Notes: generated by a model not told the origin, from the sequence alone. DNA of 64,000 nt from Metabacillus kandeliae (GCF_021166585.1 NZ_JAJOZE010000004.1:124001-188000), one strand, 5' to 3'; shown: positions 18,492 to 27,444, numbered from the stretch's first letter. Numbers and translations are program-made.

Positions 18492-19332
18492 CCTGAAAAA
18501 AGCCTACCAGCAATGCGAAGAAATGATTAAGCAAAATTCCAAAACATTTTATAAGGCTTTCTCGCTTCTCCCTCTGAGGAAAAAGCAGTCTGTATGGGCC
18601 GTTTACGCCTTTTGCCGCACTGTGGATGATATTGTTGATGAAGGGGATTCCCCGGCAGCAGAGCTCGCAGCCTTTGAACAGGAATTTCATCTTTTTCTCA
18701 GCGGAACCCGCCCGTCCGGACGCTTTCTCTGGGAGGCTCTGGAGGACACCTTCAGCCGTTTTGAAATGGATGTCCAGGCCTTCAGGGATATGATCGAAGG
18801 CCAGCGTATGGACTTAACAAAAAACAGGTACAGCACGGTAGATGAAGTGCTTTCCTACTCGTACCATGTGGCAGGAACGGTAGGGCTGATGCTTCTTCCG
18901 ATTCTGGCGCCTAAGAAAACGGGGGTATTGCGGAACAGCGCCCTGTCCCTTGGGCTTGCCATGCAGCTCACGAATATATTAAGAGACATTGGAGAAGATT
19001 TGGACCGGAACCGGATCTACTTGCCGAAGGATGTGATGAACCAGTTTTCCTGCAGTGAAGACGACCTGAAATCAGGCATTGTCACAGAGGCTTTTATCTC
19101 TGTGTGGGAATACATGGCTTTTGAAGCTGAAGCCTACTACGAGGAAGCCATGGACACCCTTCACGAATATCCGCTTCATTCGCGAAAGCCTGTACAGGCT
19201 GCAGCCCACTTTTATAAAGCCATTCTGAACAAAATCCGCCAAAATCAATACCAGGTTTTTTCAAAGAGAAACTTTGTCACACAGGATGAAAAGCTCAGCA
19301 TTTTGAGCCAGCTTGAGGAAAGTGCCCTATAG
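18484..19332 (+). CDS. crtM: Dehydrosqualene/phytoene synthase family protein CrtM
   Basis: A 282-residue trans-isoprenyl synthase with both Asp-rich sites: DDIVDEGD at residues 48-55 and NILRDIGEDLDRNRIYLP near 165-180, so the catalytic residues for head-to-head prenyl coupling are intact. It should condense two farnesyl diphosphates to dehydrosqualene for C30 carotenoids. It occupies the position of yisP in B. subtilis, a homologue that acts there as a farnesyl-diphosphate phosphatase. GTG start at 18484, inside the crtN end. A bidirectional terminator follows. Confidence 0.92.
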   Translation: MDSLKKAYQQCEEMIKQNSKTFYKAFSLLPLRKKQSVWAVYAFCRTVDDIVDEGDSPAAELAAFEQEFHLFLSGTRPSGRFLWEALEDTFSRFEMDVQAFRDMIEGQRMDLTKNRYSTVDEVLSYSYHVAGTVGLMLLPILAPKKTGVLRNSALSLGLAMQLTNILRDIGEDLDRNRIYLPKDVMNQFSCSEDDLKSGIVTEAFISVWEYMAFEAEAYYEEAMDTLHEYPLHSRKPVQAAAHFYKAILNKIRQNQYQVFSKRNFVTQDEKLSILSQLEESAL

Positions 19333-19364
19333 AAAAGCTGCCGGAGAAGATCCGGCAGCTTTTT
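19333..19364. terminator. Bidirectional terminator between crtM and crtP
   Basis: Stem AAAAGCTGCCGGA / TCCGGCAGCTTTT with loop GAAGA; serves both converging carotenoid transcripts. Confidence 0.9.
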
Positions 19365-20840
19365 CTATTGGTGTCTTTTTATCAAAGCCTTTGCCACATT
19401 CATCCCGCTGATCGTCACCATTGGTGATCCGCCGCCCGGATGTGTGCTGCCTCCGGCAAAGGAGAGATTTTTAATATCTCTGGAAAAATTCCCGGGCCGT
19501 AAAAAAGCGTCCAGTTTTCTGTTCGCGGAGATGCCGTAAAGCGCACCCCTGTAAGCGCCGAATTTAGCCGCTATTTCCTGGGGAGTAATAACCTTTTCCA
19601 CGCTAAGGTGCTCCCTGATTGGAAGGCCTGCCGCTTCCAGCCTGTCATAGATGAGCTCCTTGTATTCCTCCGGATTCACCTGCAGCCTGCCATCCTTTTT
19701 CAGCGGCGGTGCATTCACAAGGATAAACAGGTTGTCCCCGTTAACAGACTGCTGCCTGTCTGTATAGGAAGAGCTGCTGATATAGATGGTCGGCTGGGTA
19801 CTGTAAACCCCGTTTTTAAATAAATCGTGAAACTCCCTTTGATAATTACTTGAAAAAAAGACGTTGTGATGATGCAGCTTTTTAGAAATATTATTCATGC
19901 CGGCTAAAATGACAAAGGCAGAAATGGAGGGCTCATACCTGTCCCGCTTCTGGTCGGAAAAATGAGGGCGGTCATCCTCCTGCACGAGCTCTGGAAAAGC
20001 CTTTAGCAAGTCGGCATTCATGATAAATTCGTCTGCTTTGATCACTTCTCCGCTGTCCAATGTTAAACTTTCGGCTCTTTTTTCTTTGACTTGGATGGAT
20101 ACAACTTCACTTCCCATTAGAAACGAAACACCCATATCAGAAGCTGCACGTTGGAGAGCTTCTGCAATTTTTACATTGCCCCCTTTGACATAATAAACGC
20201 CCTGCACAAGCTCTAGGTACGCGATCATGGCAAATGTAGCCGGTGAGACATAAGGGGAGGAGCCGATGTATGTGGCATACCTGTTCAATGCCTGCAGCAC
20301 ATTAGGGCTCTTAAAGTAGCGCCGGAAAAAATGATCCATCGTTTCCAGTGGCCGCACCTGTGAAAAAGCCGCGCCAAGACGGGGTGACAAATAATCGAGC
20401 GGACCCTTAAACATTTTCGGAAAAAAATGAGCCTCTGAAAGGCGGTAAAGCCGCTCAATTTCTTTTAGAAACTTATCATAATTCTCAGCACCGAAAGGGT
20501 CCTGCTCCTTCAGCTGTTTTTTCATATAGTCACTGTCATGTGAAAAAACCAATTCTGTTCCATCAGGGGAAAAGTTCTTCGTATGATGAGGAAGCTTGAT
20601 GAACTCCAGCACATCCTCCATCACAACACCTGCTTTTTCGAAAACTGATGAGAAGACGTGCGGCATTGTAATCGTATTAGGTCCGAAATCAAAATGGTAA
20701 TCACCGAGCGACACCGGCATCAGCTTACCGCCGGCATGGAAGTTTTTTTCAATAACCGTCACTTCAAAGCCTGCGCTTCTAAGCATGATCGCGGCGGACA
20801 GCCCGCCAAGCCCTGCGCCAATAACAGCTGCTTTTACCAC
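19365..20840 (-). CDS. crtP: Diapolycopene oxygenase-like CrtP (third desaturase-family paralogue)
   Basis: A 491-residue FAD enzyme of the CrtN/CrtP family: VIGAGLGGLSAAIMLRSAG, then FDFGPNTITMPHVF, HHHNVFFSSNYQ, FGAYRGALYGISANR and GGSTHPGGGSPMVTISG. These blocks resemble CrtP (diaponeurosporene/diapolycopene oxidase) better than CrtN, so oxidation of a terminal methyl to an aldehyde or acid is the likely job. GTG start behind GGAGGTGA. It is the last gene of a minus-strand unit with the acyltransferase and the CruF-like gene. Confidence 0.85.
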   Translation of the reverse strand: MVKAAVIGAGLGGLSAAIMLRSAGFEVTVIEKNFHAGGKLMPVSLGDYHFDFGPNTITMPHVFSSVFEKAGVVMEDVLEFIKLPHHTKNFSPDGTELVFSHDSDYMKKQLKEQDPFGAENYDKFLKEIERLYRLSEAHFFPKMFKGPLDYLSPRLGAAFSQVRPLETMDHFFRRYFKSPNVLQALNRYATYIGSSPYVSPATFAMIAYLELVQGVYYVKGGNVKIAEALQRAASDMGVSFLMGSEVVSIQVKEKRAESLTLDSGEVIKADEFIMNADLLKAFPELVQEDDRPHFSDQKRDRYEPSISAFVILAGMNNISKKLHHHNVFFSSNYQREFHDLFKNGVYSTQPTIYISSSSYTDRQQSVNGDNLFILVNAPPLKKDGRLQVNPEEYKELIYDRLEAAGLPIREHLSVEKVITPQEIAAKFGAYRGALYGISANRKLDAFLRPGNFSRDIKNLSFAGGSTHPGGGSPMVTISGMNVAKALIKRHQ

Positions 20841-20851
20841 TGTATCACCTC

Positions 20852-21514
20852 CTACAAAAGAATGTTTTGAAAGCTCTCTGTCTGTTCACTGATGACGGCA
20901 GAGCGCAATTCGTCAAGCATTGATGTAAAGTCACGCTCAAGCATAGCGGATTTTTCCCTGCGGTTATCACCAGGAAGGCTGCTTAAAAAGTGAGGCTCTC
21001 CAATGGAAATATAAACAGCCTGCTTTCTCTGATGGCCAAACGTATAGCAGACAGCAGCAGGCAGAAGCGGCACTGCACTGGCCTTTTCCGATAAAGCGAC
21101 AATTCCGGGAAGAAAGCCAAGCGGCCGAAGCTCCTGATGCTTTTCATCGCCTTGCGGAAACAGAATAGTCGACTTTCCGCTGTTAAGAAGCTCTGCCCCG
21201 TACTGAAGGGATAGCGCGATATCCCGCGGCTGGTTCCGATTAACGGAATAGGCGCCAAGTTTTTTAAAAAAGCGGAATTCATTCAGCCCTTTTTCATGCA
21301 TCATGATATGAATGTTATGATGCAGAAACATTTTGTTTAAATGAAACCATACCAAGCCGTCCCACCAGGAGCTGTGATTGCCATAAAAAAGCGCGTTTTT
21401 CGGCAGCTCCTGAGGGCTTTTCACATAAATGCCGTGAAAGTGCCTTTTCAGCAGCTGCTTATTATAAAGATGAAAGAAGTGCTCAAACACCGGTGATTTT
21501 TTTGCAGGGATCAT
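20852..21514 (-). CDS. Lysophospholipid/glycerol-phosphate-type acyltransferase
   Basis: A 220-residue acyltransferase of the PlsC/LPLAT fold with the catalytic NHSSWWDG (NHx4D) near residue 46 and FPQGDEKH in place of the usual FPEG block. In this place, between CrtP-like and CruF-like genes, it may attach a fatty acid to a glycosylated carotenoid, as CrtO does in staphyloxanthin synthesis, although CrtO belongs to another family; that is inference. Its ATG overlaps the stop of the CruF-like gene (ATGA). A phospholipid role remains possible. Confidence 0.8.
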   Translation of the reverse strand: MIPAKKSPVFEHFFHLYNKQLLKRHFHGIYVKSPQELPKNALFYGNHSSWWDGLVWFHLNKMFLHHNIHIMMHEKGLNEFRFFKKLGAYSVNRNQPRDIALSLQYGAELLNSGKSTILFPQGDEKHQELRPLGFLPGIVALSEKASAVPLLPAAVCYTFGHQRKQAVYISIGEPHFLSSLPGDNRREKSAMLERDFTSMLDELRSAVISEQTESFQNILL

Positions 21515-22269
21515 AGGGCAGCCCTCTTTTTCCTATGAAAGTAAAGAATCAGGACAAAGACAGCCGGCAGGAGAACAATAGCTGATGCAAGCCATAAGCT
21601 GTTCAGTACGGCAAGCAGGATAAACATAAAGAGAACAAGATAGTAAACAAGAACTGCCCTGCCTTCCCAAACAGAAGCAGGCCTTATCGTCATCTTTCCC
21701 CGGACGGTTATGTACAGCAAGCTGTGAAGCACAAGGGAAACGATCAGCCATCCGAGAAAATTGGAAAAAGGAATATCATAGTAAGGGCCTTTGTGCTCCC
21801 AAACCCAATACTCTTTTACTTTAAAGGCGACAGGATCAAGAATAGCATCCATTAAAACAGCCAGCATCGAGGCAAACACAATGCAGCCGGCAGCACTTTT
21901 GAAGATCGCTTTTGAAATCGCATGCGAGCCTGCTGTCACCATGAGCCAGGCAAAGCCGATCACAATTGGAACACCTGCAGCCTGCGGCCCGAAATCCTTC
22001 GTATAATAGTAGTCTCCGAAAAGAATGCCATACTTTACGCCAAGATGCTCTGCAAAAATGGAGAAAATGATAATCATAAGTGAAAGAAAAATGCCTTTTT
22101 TCACCCCGTATGCTTCAGCAAGGTAAATGCCGCCAAGAGAGCCTGCCAGGATAAGAAACACCACATTCGCCCATTCAAGGGCAGGCGGCAGAATATCCAG
22201 GCTGAGCAGCACAAGTCCGCACGCATACCAAACAAAAAAGAAATAATAGAGTAATTGACTTGCCTTCAA
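21511..22269 (-). CDS. cruF: CruF-like carotenoid biosynthesis membrane protein (DUF422)
   Basis: A 252-residue membrane protein with about seven hydrophobic segments. It matches the DUF422 carotenoid family: AEHLGVKYGILFGDYYYTKDF, GVPIVIGFAWLMV, MDAILDPVAFKVKEYWVWE. CruF and relatives hydrate the 1,2 double bond at the end of the carotenoid chain, giving a hydroxyl for glycosylation. I chose the TTG at 22269 because GGAGGTG lies five bases upstream; an ATG at 22329 would add 20 residues overlapping the promoter. First gene of the minus-strand carotenoid unit. No glycosyltransferase is present in the window. Confidence 0.83.
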   Translation of the reverse strand: MKASQLLYYFFFVWYACGLVLLSLDILPPALEWANVVFLILAGSLGGIYLAEAYGVKKGIFLSLMIIIFSIFAEHLGVKYGILFGDYYYTKDFGPQAAGVPIVIGFAWLMVTAGSHAISKAIFKSAAGCIVFASMLAVLMDAILDPVAFKVKEYWVWEHKGPYYDIPFSNFLGWLIVSLVLHSLLYITVRGKMTIRPASVWEGRAVLVYYLVLFMFILLAVLNSLWLASAIVLLPAVFVLILYFHRKKRAAL

Positions 22270-22299
22270 CCTTGCACCTCCATTTGCCCAATTACTTTC

Positions 22300-22329
22300 A
22301 TTATAGAAAAAGGGATAGAAAAGAAACAA
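22300..22329 (-). promoter_or_regulatory. Sigma-A-type promoter of the cruF-acyltransferase-crtP unit
   Basis: On the minus strand TTGTTT, 18 bases, TATAAT, about 30 bases before the TTG start. Confidence 0.6.
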
Positions 22330-22401
22330 GCCAAGATAGGCTGTGAAAGCGGAATTTCTGGTATGCTTGAAAAAAGGACAGAAACAGGGAGAGTGCAGAC
22401 C

Positions 22402-23214
22402 TTGAGCAGATTGGAAGGCAAAAAAATTATTCTGGCTGGCCAGAGAAAAATAGAAGAGCAGGTAAAAATCATTGAAAACCTTGGAGGGACAGCCCTGCCG
22501 CTGCCTGCACAGGGAACCGTTTTTCTTGATGACGAAGGACTGGAAGAAAAAATCAAAGCCATGGCAGTGGCGCCGCCTGACTGGCTGATCTTAACTACAG
22601 GCATGGGAACAGAAGCGCTCTGGAACAAGGCAAAGAGCCTCGGCCTTGAGAAAGAATGGACAGACTCGCTTTCCCGCACCGACATCGGCGTCAGAGGCTA
22701 TAAAACGATGCAGATGGTCAAGAAACTAGGCCTCAACGCCGCAGCCCGCGATGATGACGGCAGCAATGAAGGGCTGCTCCGCGAGCTCGCTGCTTTTTCA
22801 TTCAGCGGAAAAAAGGTGGCGCTGCAGCTGCACGGAGAGCAGGCACCAAAGCTTGTCAGCTGGTTCCGCGGCGAAAATGCGGAAGTCATGGAAATCCAGC
22901 CGTATCTGCACATCCCGCCTGAGGAAGCAGTGCTTGAAAAGCTGGCAGAAGAAATTTCAGAGCAAAACGTCGATGCCGTCAGTTTTACGAGTACGCCGCA
23001 AGGTAGGTTTTTAATGCAGTATGCCCGTGAAAAAGGCCTGGAGGAAAAGATCATCAAAGCCTTCTCTGAAGGTGTTACAGCTCTTGCAGTCGGCAAAGTA
23101 ACAGCCCAGTCGCTGAAGGAAGAAGGAATAGAGCGGGTTATCTTTCCGGAAAATGAACGGATGGGAAGCGCCCTGATGACGCTTGCCCGCTATTTTGATG
23201 AAAAAAGAGGATAG
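22402..23214 (+). CDS. Uroporphyrinogen-III synthase-like (HemD-family) protein
   Basis: A 270-residue protein with the two-lobed HemD fold: N-terminal LEGKKIILAGQRKIEEQVK, DWLILTTGMGTEAL, and the C-terminal VDAVSFTSTPQGRFLM, the usual site of the second substrate-binding loop. Uroporphyrinogen-III synthase closes the tetrapyrrole ring. It stands alone, not in a hem operon, so it may be a second copy with a regulatory or specialised role. The start is uncertain: TTG at 22402 follows GGGAGAG; an in-frame ATG at 22363 would add 13 residues. Confidence 0.78.
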   Translation: MSRLEGKKIILAGQRKIEEQVKIIENLGGTALPLPAQGTVFLDDEGLEEKIKAMAVAPPDWLILTTGMGTEALWNKAKSLGLEKEWTDSLSRTDIGVRGYKTMQMVKKLGLNAAARDDDGSNEGLLRELAAFSFSGKKVALQLHGEQAPKLVSWFRGENAEVMEIQPYLHIPPEEAVLEKLAEEISEQNVDAVSFTSTPQGRFLMQYAREKGLEEKIIKAFSEGVTALAVGKVTAQSLKEEGIERVIFPENERMGSALMTLARYFDEKRG

Positions 23215-23238
23215 GGTGCAGGGCACTCTATCCTCTTT
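23204..23238. terminator. Bidirectional terminator after the HemD-like gene
   Basis: Stem AAAGAGGATAG / CTATCCTCTTT; begins within the last codons of the HemD-like gene and also lies just past the MATE gene. Confidence 0.85.
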
Positions 23239-23242
23239 ATGA

Positions 23243-24622
23243 TTATGAAATAGCTGGTTTTTCACGCAAAGCAGGTTCTCTTGAAGAAACGAAGCCTTTT
23301 GTGACCCACTGCTTTGATTTCCAGCGTTTGTACATGAGTATCCCGCGAAGCCATTCGTCAAGAATGAAGGCGATCCAGATGCCAATAAGCCCAAGCCCGA
23401 ACACGGAAGACAGCAGAAAGGCTGCTGGAACGCTCACACACCAGACGGACATACCGCCCATGAAAACTGGGAACCTGACATCGCCTGCCGCTCTCAGAGC
23501 ATTGTTAATCACAAGGTTAAACGCTCTTCCAGGCTCAAGCAGAACCGTTAGCAAAATCAGCAGGCCGCCTGTATGAATGATGCTCTCGTTTGAAGTGAAA
23601 ATATGAAACAGTGAATCTGAAAAAGTATGAAAACCCAATGCGGTCACAGTTGATAAACCGATCGCCATATAAAGAGTCTTTAAACAGCGGTTGAAAGCTG
23701 ACTCGTAATCTTTTGCCCCAATCATCCGCCCAATCACAATCTGAGTGCCCTGGCTCAGCGCAAGGCTCATTAAATAAATAAACATCATCAGGTTCTGGGC
23801 ATAAACCTTTGTCGCAAGAGCTTCTGTGCCAAGCGAAGAAACAAAATACGTAATCACCATCTGCGAAACATTAAAGGAAAGCTGTTCTCCTGCAGAAGGA
23901 AGCCCGATTTTCACAAGCGTTCTAAAGTGGTGGAGAGGAAGGCTTTTTAACCGGCTGAAAACAGGGAACGGCACCTTTTTGGCGAGAATAAATAAAATCA
24001 AAATCAAACCGGCAAAGCGCGACACAGCTGTTGAAACAGCCACACCGGCAACGCCAAGTACCGGAATGCCGAAAGGACCGAATAAAAACAGCGTGTTGCC
24101 GATAATATGAAGGATATTCATCCCAACGGTCACATACATCGTTTCTCTCGTATAGCCATAGCTGCGCAGTATGGCGCTCGCTGTCATGATCAGGGCCTGA
24201 ATAAACGAAAAGCCGCCGACAATCTCTAAATAAACGTCCGCATCAGGCATCAAATGAAGAGGCAAATTCATCATGCCAAGCAGGGATTTGCTGAAAAAAT
24301 AGAGAATTACGCTGATCACAAGACCTAAAATAGCGTTGAAAATGATGGATATAAGGGCAATGTCCTTTGCATCCTGACCTCTTTTTGCCCCGAGATTCTG
24401 GGTAATTAAAATCGTAGAGCCCGCTGCCATAAAGCCGAACATCACAATCACAAGCTGCAGAATCTGGTTGGATACCCCAACAGCAGCCACTGCCTCATCT
24501 GAATGCATGCTAAGCATGAGCGTATCAGTATTTCCCATCAGCATATACAAAAACAATTCAATAAAGATCGGCCACGTTAAGGAAAAAATGGTGATTTTCC
24601 GATGCTGTAAATCTACTCTCAA
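23243..24622 (-). CDS. yisQ: MATE-family efflux transporter (YisQ type)
   Basis: A 459-residue multidrug and toxin extrusion transporter with about twelve membrane segments in two halves. The N-terminal TWPIFIELFLYMLMGNTDTLML is the MATE signature; GASDRFAG-like turns recur as VSTAVSRFAGLILI. Such pumps export drugs or metabolites using Na+ or H+. TTG start behind AAGGAG. It is divergent from an AraC regulator, the same pair as yisQ/yisR in B. subtilis, so the regulator may control it. Confidence 0.88.
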   Translation of the reverse strand: MRVDLQHRKITIFSLTWPIFIELFLYMLMGNTDTLMLSMHSDEAVAAVGVSNQILQLVIVMFGFMAAGSTILITQNLGAKRGQDAKDIALISIIFNAILGLVISVILYFFSKSLLGMMNLPLHLMPDADVYLEIVGGFSFIQALIMTASAILRSYGYTRETMYVTVGMNILHIIGNTLFLFGPFGIPVLGVAGVAVSTAVSRFAGLILILFILAKKVPFPVFSRLKSLPLHHFRTLVKIGLPSAGEQLSFNVSQMVITYFVSSLGTEALATKVYAQNLMMFIYLMSLALSQGTQIVIGRMIGAKDYESAFNRCLKTLYMAIGLSTVTALGFHTFSDSLFHIFTSNESIIHTGGLLILLTVLLEPGRAFNLVINNALRAAGDVRFPVFMGGMSVWCVSVPAAFLLSSVFGLGLIGIWIAFILDEWLRGILMYKRWKSKQWVTKGFVSSREPALREKPAIS

Positions 24623-24743
24623 ATGTAAAATCTCCTTGGAAAATTTTTATCAAAACCTTTATTAGTGTAGCTTTAGAGATGTATAATTTAAAGGGAAGAA
24701 ACCGATTCGTTTTGGAAATATACGACCTGAAAGGGGTTTCACT

Positions 24744-25613
24744 TTGCCATATCTCGCATTTCAGCTCCCGCCTTTTCCAACCTTTATAAAGGGCGGACAA
24801 TCCACTTTTAAAAATGGACGAAAACATGCCCGGCGCATTTATCCGGTCTTTGATCTGCTCTATATCGTAAAAGGGGAAATGTTTATCACAGAAGACAAGG
24901 TTCCTTACACTGTTAAAGAAAAAGAATATCTGATCCTTACCCCTGGAAAAGAACACTTCGGACACAAAGCCTCTAAAAAAGAAACCAGCCTGTTCTGGAT
25001 CCATTTTAGTGCCCACATGCCCTTTCATGCGGAAGAAGATGGCCACAGCAGCTGGAGCAATGCCAAGCAAAAAGAAGCAGACTTTATTTCTCCCGCTTCA
25101 TTTCAGCTGAATATTCCAAAGAAGGCAGCTGTCATTCACTCCCTCTATACAGAAGAGCTCCTTGAAGACCTGGCAAGCATGACTGATCAATCAACTGAGC
25201 AGCCGCTAAGGCTTCAGGGTGTTTTTCAGGAGCTGCTGCTTCACCTGCAAAAGGAAGCACTGAAGATACCATCTGCAGCGGAAAAAGTCGTGCAGGACAC
25301 AAAGGAGTATTTGAGGGAGCACTACAAAGAGGAAATAGGGATGGACAAACTGTCCGCAGGAATCCGCTTTAACCCTGACTACATCACAAGATGCATGCAA
25401 AAATCAACCGGCATCACACCCATGCAATACTTAAACAAATACCGCCTCGCCCAGGCAAAAAAACTTCTCGCTACAACAGCAGACAAAATATCGGCCATAT
25501 CAGAAGAAAGCGGCATTGGCGACGCTGCCTACTTCTCAAAGCTCTTCAAAAAATTCGAAGGCATGACACCGCAGGAATACCGGAATATTGCCAGCAGACA
25601 TAAATCTTACTAA
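24744..25613 (+). CDS. yisR: AraC-family transcriptional regulator (YisR type)
   Basis: A 289-residue AraC regulator: an N-terminal cupin-like sensor (residues about 20-95, FDLLYIVKGEMFITED...LILTPGKEHFGH) and a C-terminal pair of helix-turn-helix motifs, the second with ISEESGIGDAAYFSKLFKKF and GMTPQEYR, the family hallmark. TTG start at 24744 behind AAGGGG. It is divergent from the MATE gene with 121 bases between them. The effector is unknown. Confidence 0.88.
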   Translation: MPYLAFQLPPFPTFIKGGQSTFKNGRKHARRIYPVFDLLYIVKGEMFITEDKVPYTVKEKEYLILTPGKEHFGHKASKKETSLFWIHFSAHMPFHAEEDGHSSWSNAKQKEADFISPASFQLNIPKKAAVIHSLYTEELLEDLASMTDQSTEQPLRLQGVFQELLLHLQKEALKIPSAAEKVVQDTKEYLREHYKEEIGMDKLSAGIRFNPDYITRCMQKSTGITPMQYLNKYRLAQAKKLLATTADKISAISEESGIGDAAYFSKLFKKFEGMTPQEYRNIASRHKSY

Positions 25614-25615
25614 CA

Positions 25616-25660
25616 AAGAAAAGCGGAAGCCGCTCGTTCAGCCCCGACAAGCGCGGGAGA
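25616..25660. repeat. Dispersed intergenic repeat (family A), short reversed copy
   Basis: Single arm in reverse orientation: AGAAAAGCGGAAGCCGCTCG then TTCAGCCCCGACAAGCGC, complementary to the right arms at 5891-5926 and 12650-12684. No centre or second arm. Confidence 0.75.
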
Positions 25661-25710
25661 TGGACAAACCTGCTGCTTCAATAAGCCAACTAAGTAAACT
25701 CTAATATAAA

Positions 25711-25742
25711 AAAGGATGCCTCTTAGAAAAGAGACATCCTTT
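25711..25742. terminator. Bidirectional terminator between yisR and the OYE gene
   Basis: Stem AAAGGATG-C-CTCTT / AAGAG-A-CATCCTTT with one internal mismatch and A/T-runs on both sides. Confidence 0.8.
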
Positions 25743-25748
25743 ATAAAA

Positions 25749-26804
25749 TCAGTTCAGCACAACCAAATGCTTTTTCGCCTCATACTCTTCAAGCGGTGCG
25801 CCGCTTTTCACTTTATGCAAAAAGTCAGGATTGGAAATCAGCGGGCGGCCGAATGCCGCCACATCCATCACGCCTTTTTCTAAAGCAGCTTCCGCCTGAT
25901 CGGCCGTCAAACTGCCGACACCGATAATGAATCCGTCCCAATGCTTTCTGGAAAGGTCATACAGTGTTGCGCCAGGTGCAAACTCTTCCTGTGCATCAAG
26001 GGCAGAAGGATGAATGATTTTCACACCAGTTTCTCTGAAAGCATCTGTGAAAATCTTCACTGCCTCATCGCCATCTGCCCAGCGGTAGCCAGGATCATCT
26101 ACTTTATGAGCAGAAAAACGAATAATTGTCCGATCCGCTCCAATTGCTTCAATCACAGCCGAAATGACACGCTTCATAAACGTCAAACGCTGGCGCAAAT
26201 CGCCTCCATACTCATCTGTCCGCTTATTCGACGCTTCGCTGTTAAACTGATCAATCAAATAACCATGCGCCCCGTGAATTTCAACTCCGTCAAAACCGGC
26301 CTCTATTGCATTGCGGGCCGCCTCAGCATATTCGCCGATCAAGCGCTCTATATCCTCAACTGAAAGCTCATGCGGCTCAGCGTAAGGCTTGCGGAAGCGG
26401 GGAACAAGGCCTTCAGCTGCAATCGCTGATGGAGCCTCAGGCGTCTGCCCCTTAATCAATTCTGGATGACTTAAGCGGCCAACATGCCAAATCTGAGCAG
26501 CAATGCTGCCGCCCTCTTCATGAACCGCATCCGTTACCTTTTTCCAAGCCTCCACCTGCTCTTTTGTGAAAATGCCTGGCACTCCGGGATTGCCCTTCGC
26601 ACGGGAGCTGATCACAACACCCTCTGTAATAATCAGCCCAATCCCGTCAGCTGCACGCTTTCTGTAATACTCCACAACCTGATCATTCACAACACCTGTA
26701 TCATCGTCGCTGAAGCTCCGCGTCATCGGCGCCATCGCCGTACGGGAACGCAAATCGAAAGCTCCTAATTTAACAGGCTCAAATAACTTTTTATATTCAC
26801 TCAT
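25749..26804 (-). CDS. Old yellow enzyme-type NADH:flavin oxidoreductase
   Basis: A 351-residue FMN enzyme of the old yellow enzyme family: KLFEPVKLGAFDLRSRTAMAPMTR with the N-terminal strand of the barrel, AQIWHVGRLSHPE, the substrate His-His block in DGVEIHGAHGYLIDQF, and the C-terminal FMN phosphate site VAAFGRPLISNPDFL. Members reduce activated C=C bonds with NAD(P)H. The natural substrate is unknown. It is a single-gene unit with a terminator; upstream lies an 800-base repeat-rich region. Confidence 0.9.
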   Translation of the reverse strand: MSEYKKLFEPVKLGAFDLRSRTAMAPMTRSFSDDDTGVVNDQVVEYYRKRAADGIGLIITEGVVISSRAKGNPGVPGIFTKEQVEAWKKVTDAVHEEGGSIAAQIWHVGRLSHPELIKGQTPEAPSAIAAEGLVPRFRKPYAEPHELSVEDIERLIGEYAEAARNAIEAGFDGVEIHGAHGYLIDQFNSEASNKRTDEYGGDLRQRLTFMKRVISAVIEAIGADRTIIRFSAHKVDDPGYRWADGDEAVKIFTDAFRETGVKIIHPSALDAQEEFAPGATLYDLSRKHWDGFIIGVGSLTADQAEAALEKGVMDVAAFGRPLISNPDFLHKVKSGAPLEEYEAKKHLVVLN

Positions 26805-26938
26805 GCTGTAAAAGTCTCCTTTCGGGATATCATGCTTTTACATTTTAACAAGGTGAATTGTTTTGGTTCAAATGGTTCGACTTGGGGTGGTGGAGAGGGC
26901 CATTTTTATGGGGTTGGATTGGAACCAATACCGGTGGA

Positions 26939-27444
26939 CCTGTCCCTCACTGCATTAAAGCAGCAAGGGACAGGTGGATGTCTCACTAAAACTATGTGAC
27001 AGAAGGAAGCAGCGAGGAGGGGACAAATCTTTATTCCATTAGCAAGACGGGGGACAGGTTAACAACATAGAGTACCTGTCCCCCGTTATGGTAAAGCTTT
27101 TAGGGACAGAGGCAGCTGTTGAAAATTGCTATGACTGCAGGGAGCTGGCAATGTGGGGACAGATCTTTAATGCGCTGCTGCAGTGAGGGACAAGGGCTGA
27201 ATTAAAATGGGGACAGGCCCCAATTGCTTTAATGCTGTGTTGTATTGAGGGACAGGCACCAAAAAAAAGAGGCACCTGTCCCTCATTTCACTAAAGTGAT
27301 GAGGGACAGAGGAACCGCTTTATAACGTCTTTTATGACAAGAGGTTACAAAACTAGTGCCAGGTCTTTTGTCCATTAGTGCAGCGGGGGACAGGGGAAGT
27401 AAATCTGCGCCTGTCCCCCGTTCCGTTAAAGCAGAAGGGGACAG
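26939..27444. repeat. Cluster of CCTGTCCC-TAAAG repeat units (family C)
   Basis: This part of the 806-base gap between the OYE gene and the esterase gene has no credible gene and about sixteen GGGACA or TGTCCC words. Six units are recognisable: plus-strand 26939-26974, 27075-27110, 27275-27309 and 27410-27444; minus-strand 27018-27060 and 27356-27393. Each starts CCTGTCCC, has TAAAG or TAATG exactly 17 bases from its start, and ends in GGGACAG or in a variant resembling ACCTGGCAC. Several can fold into hairpins. More units are at 52054-52312. Confidence 0.8.
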
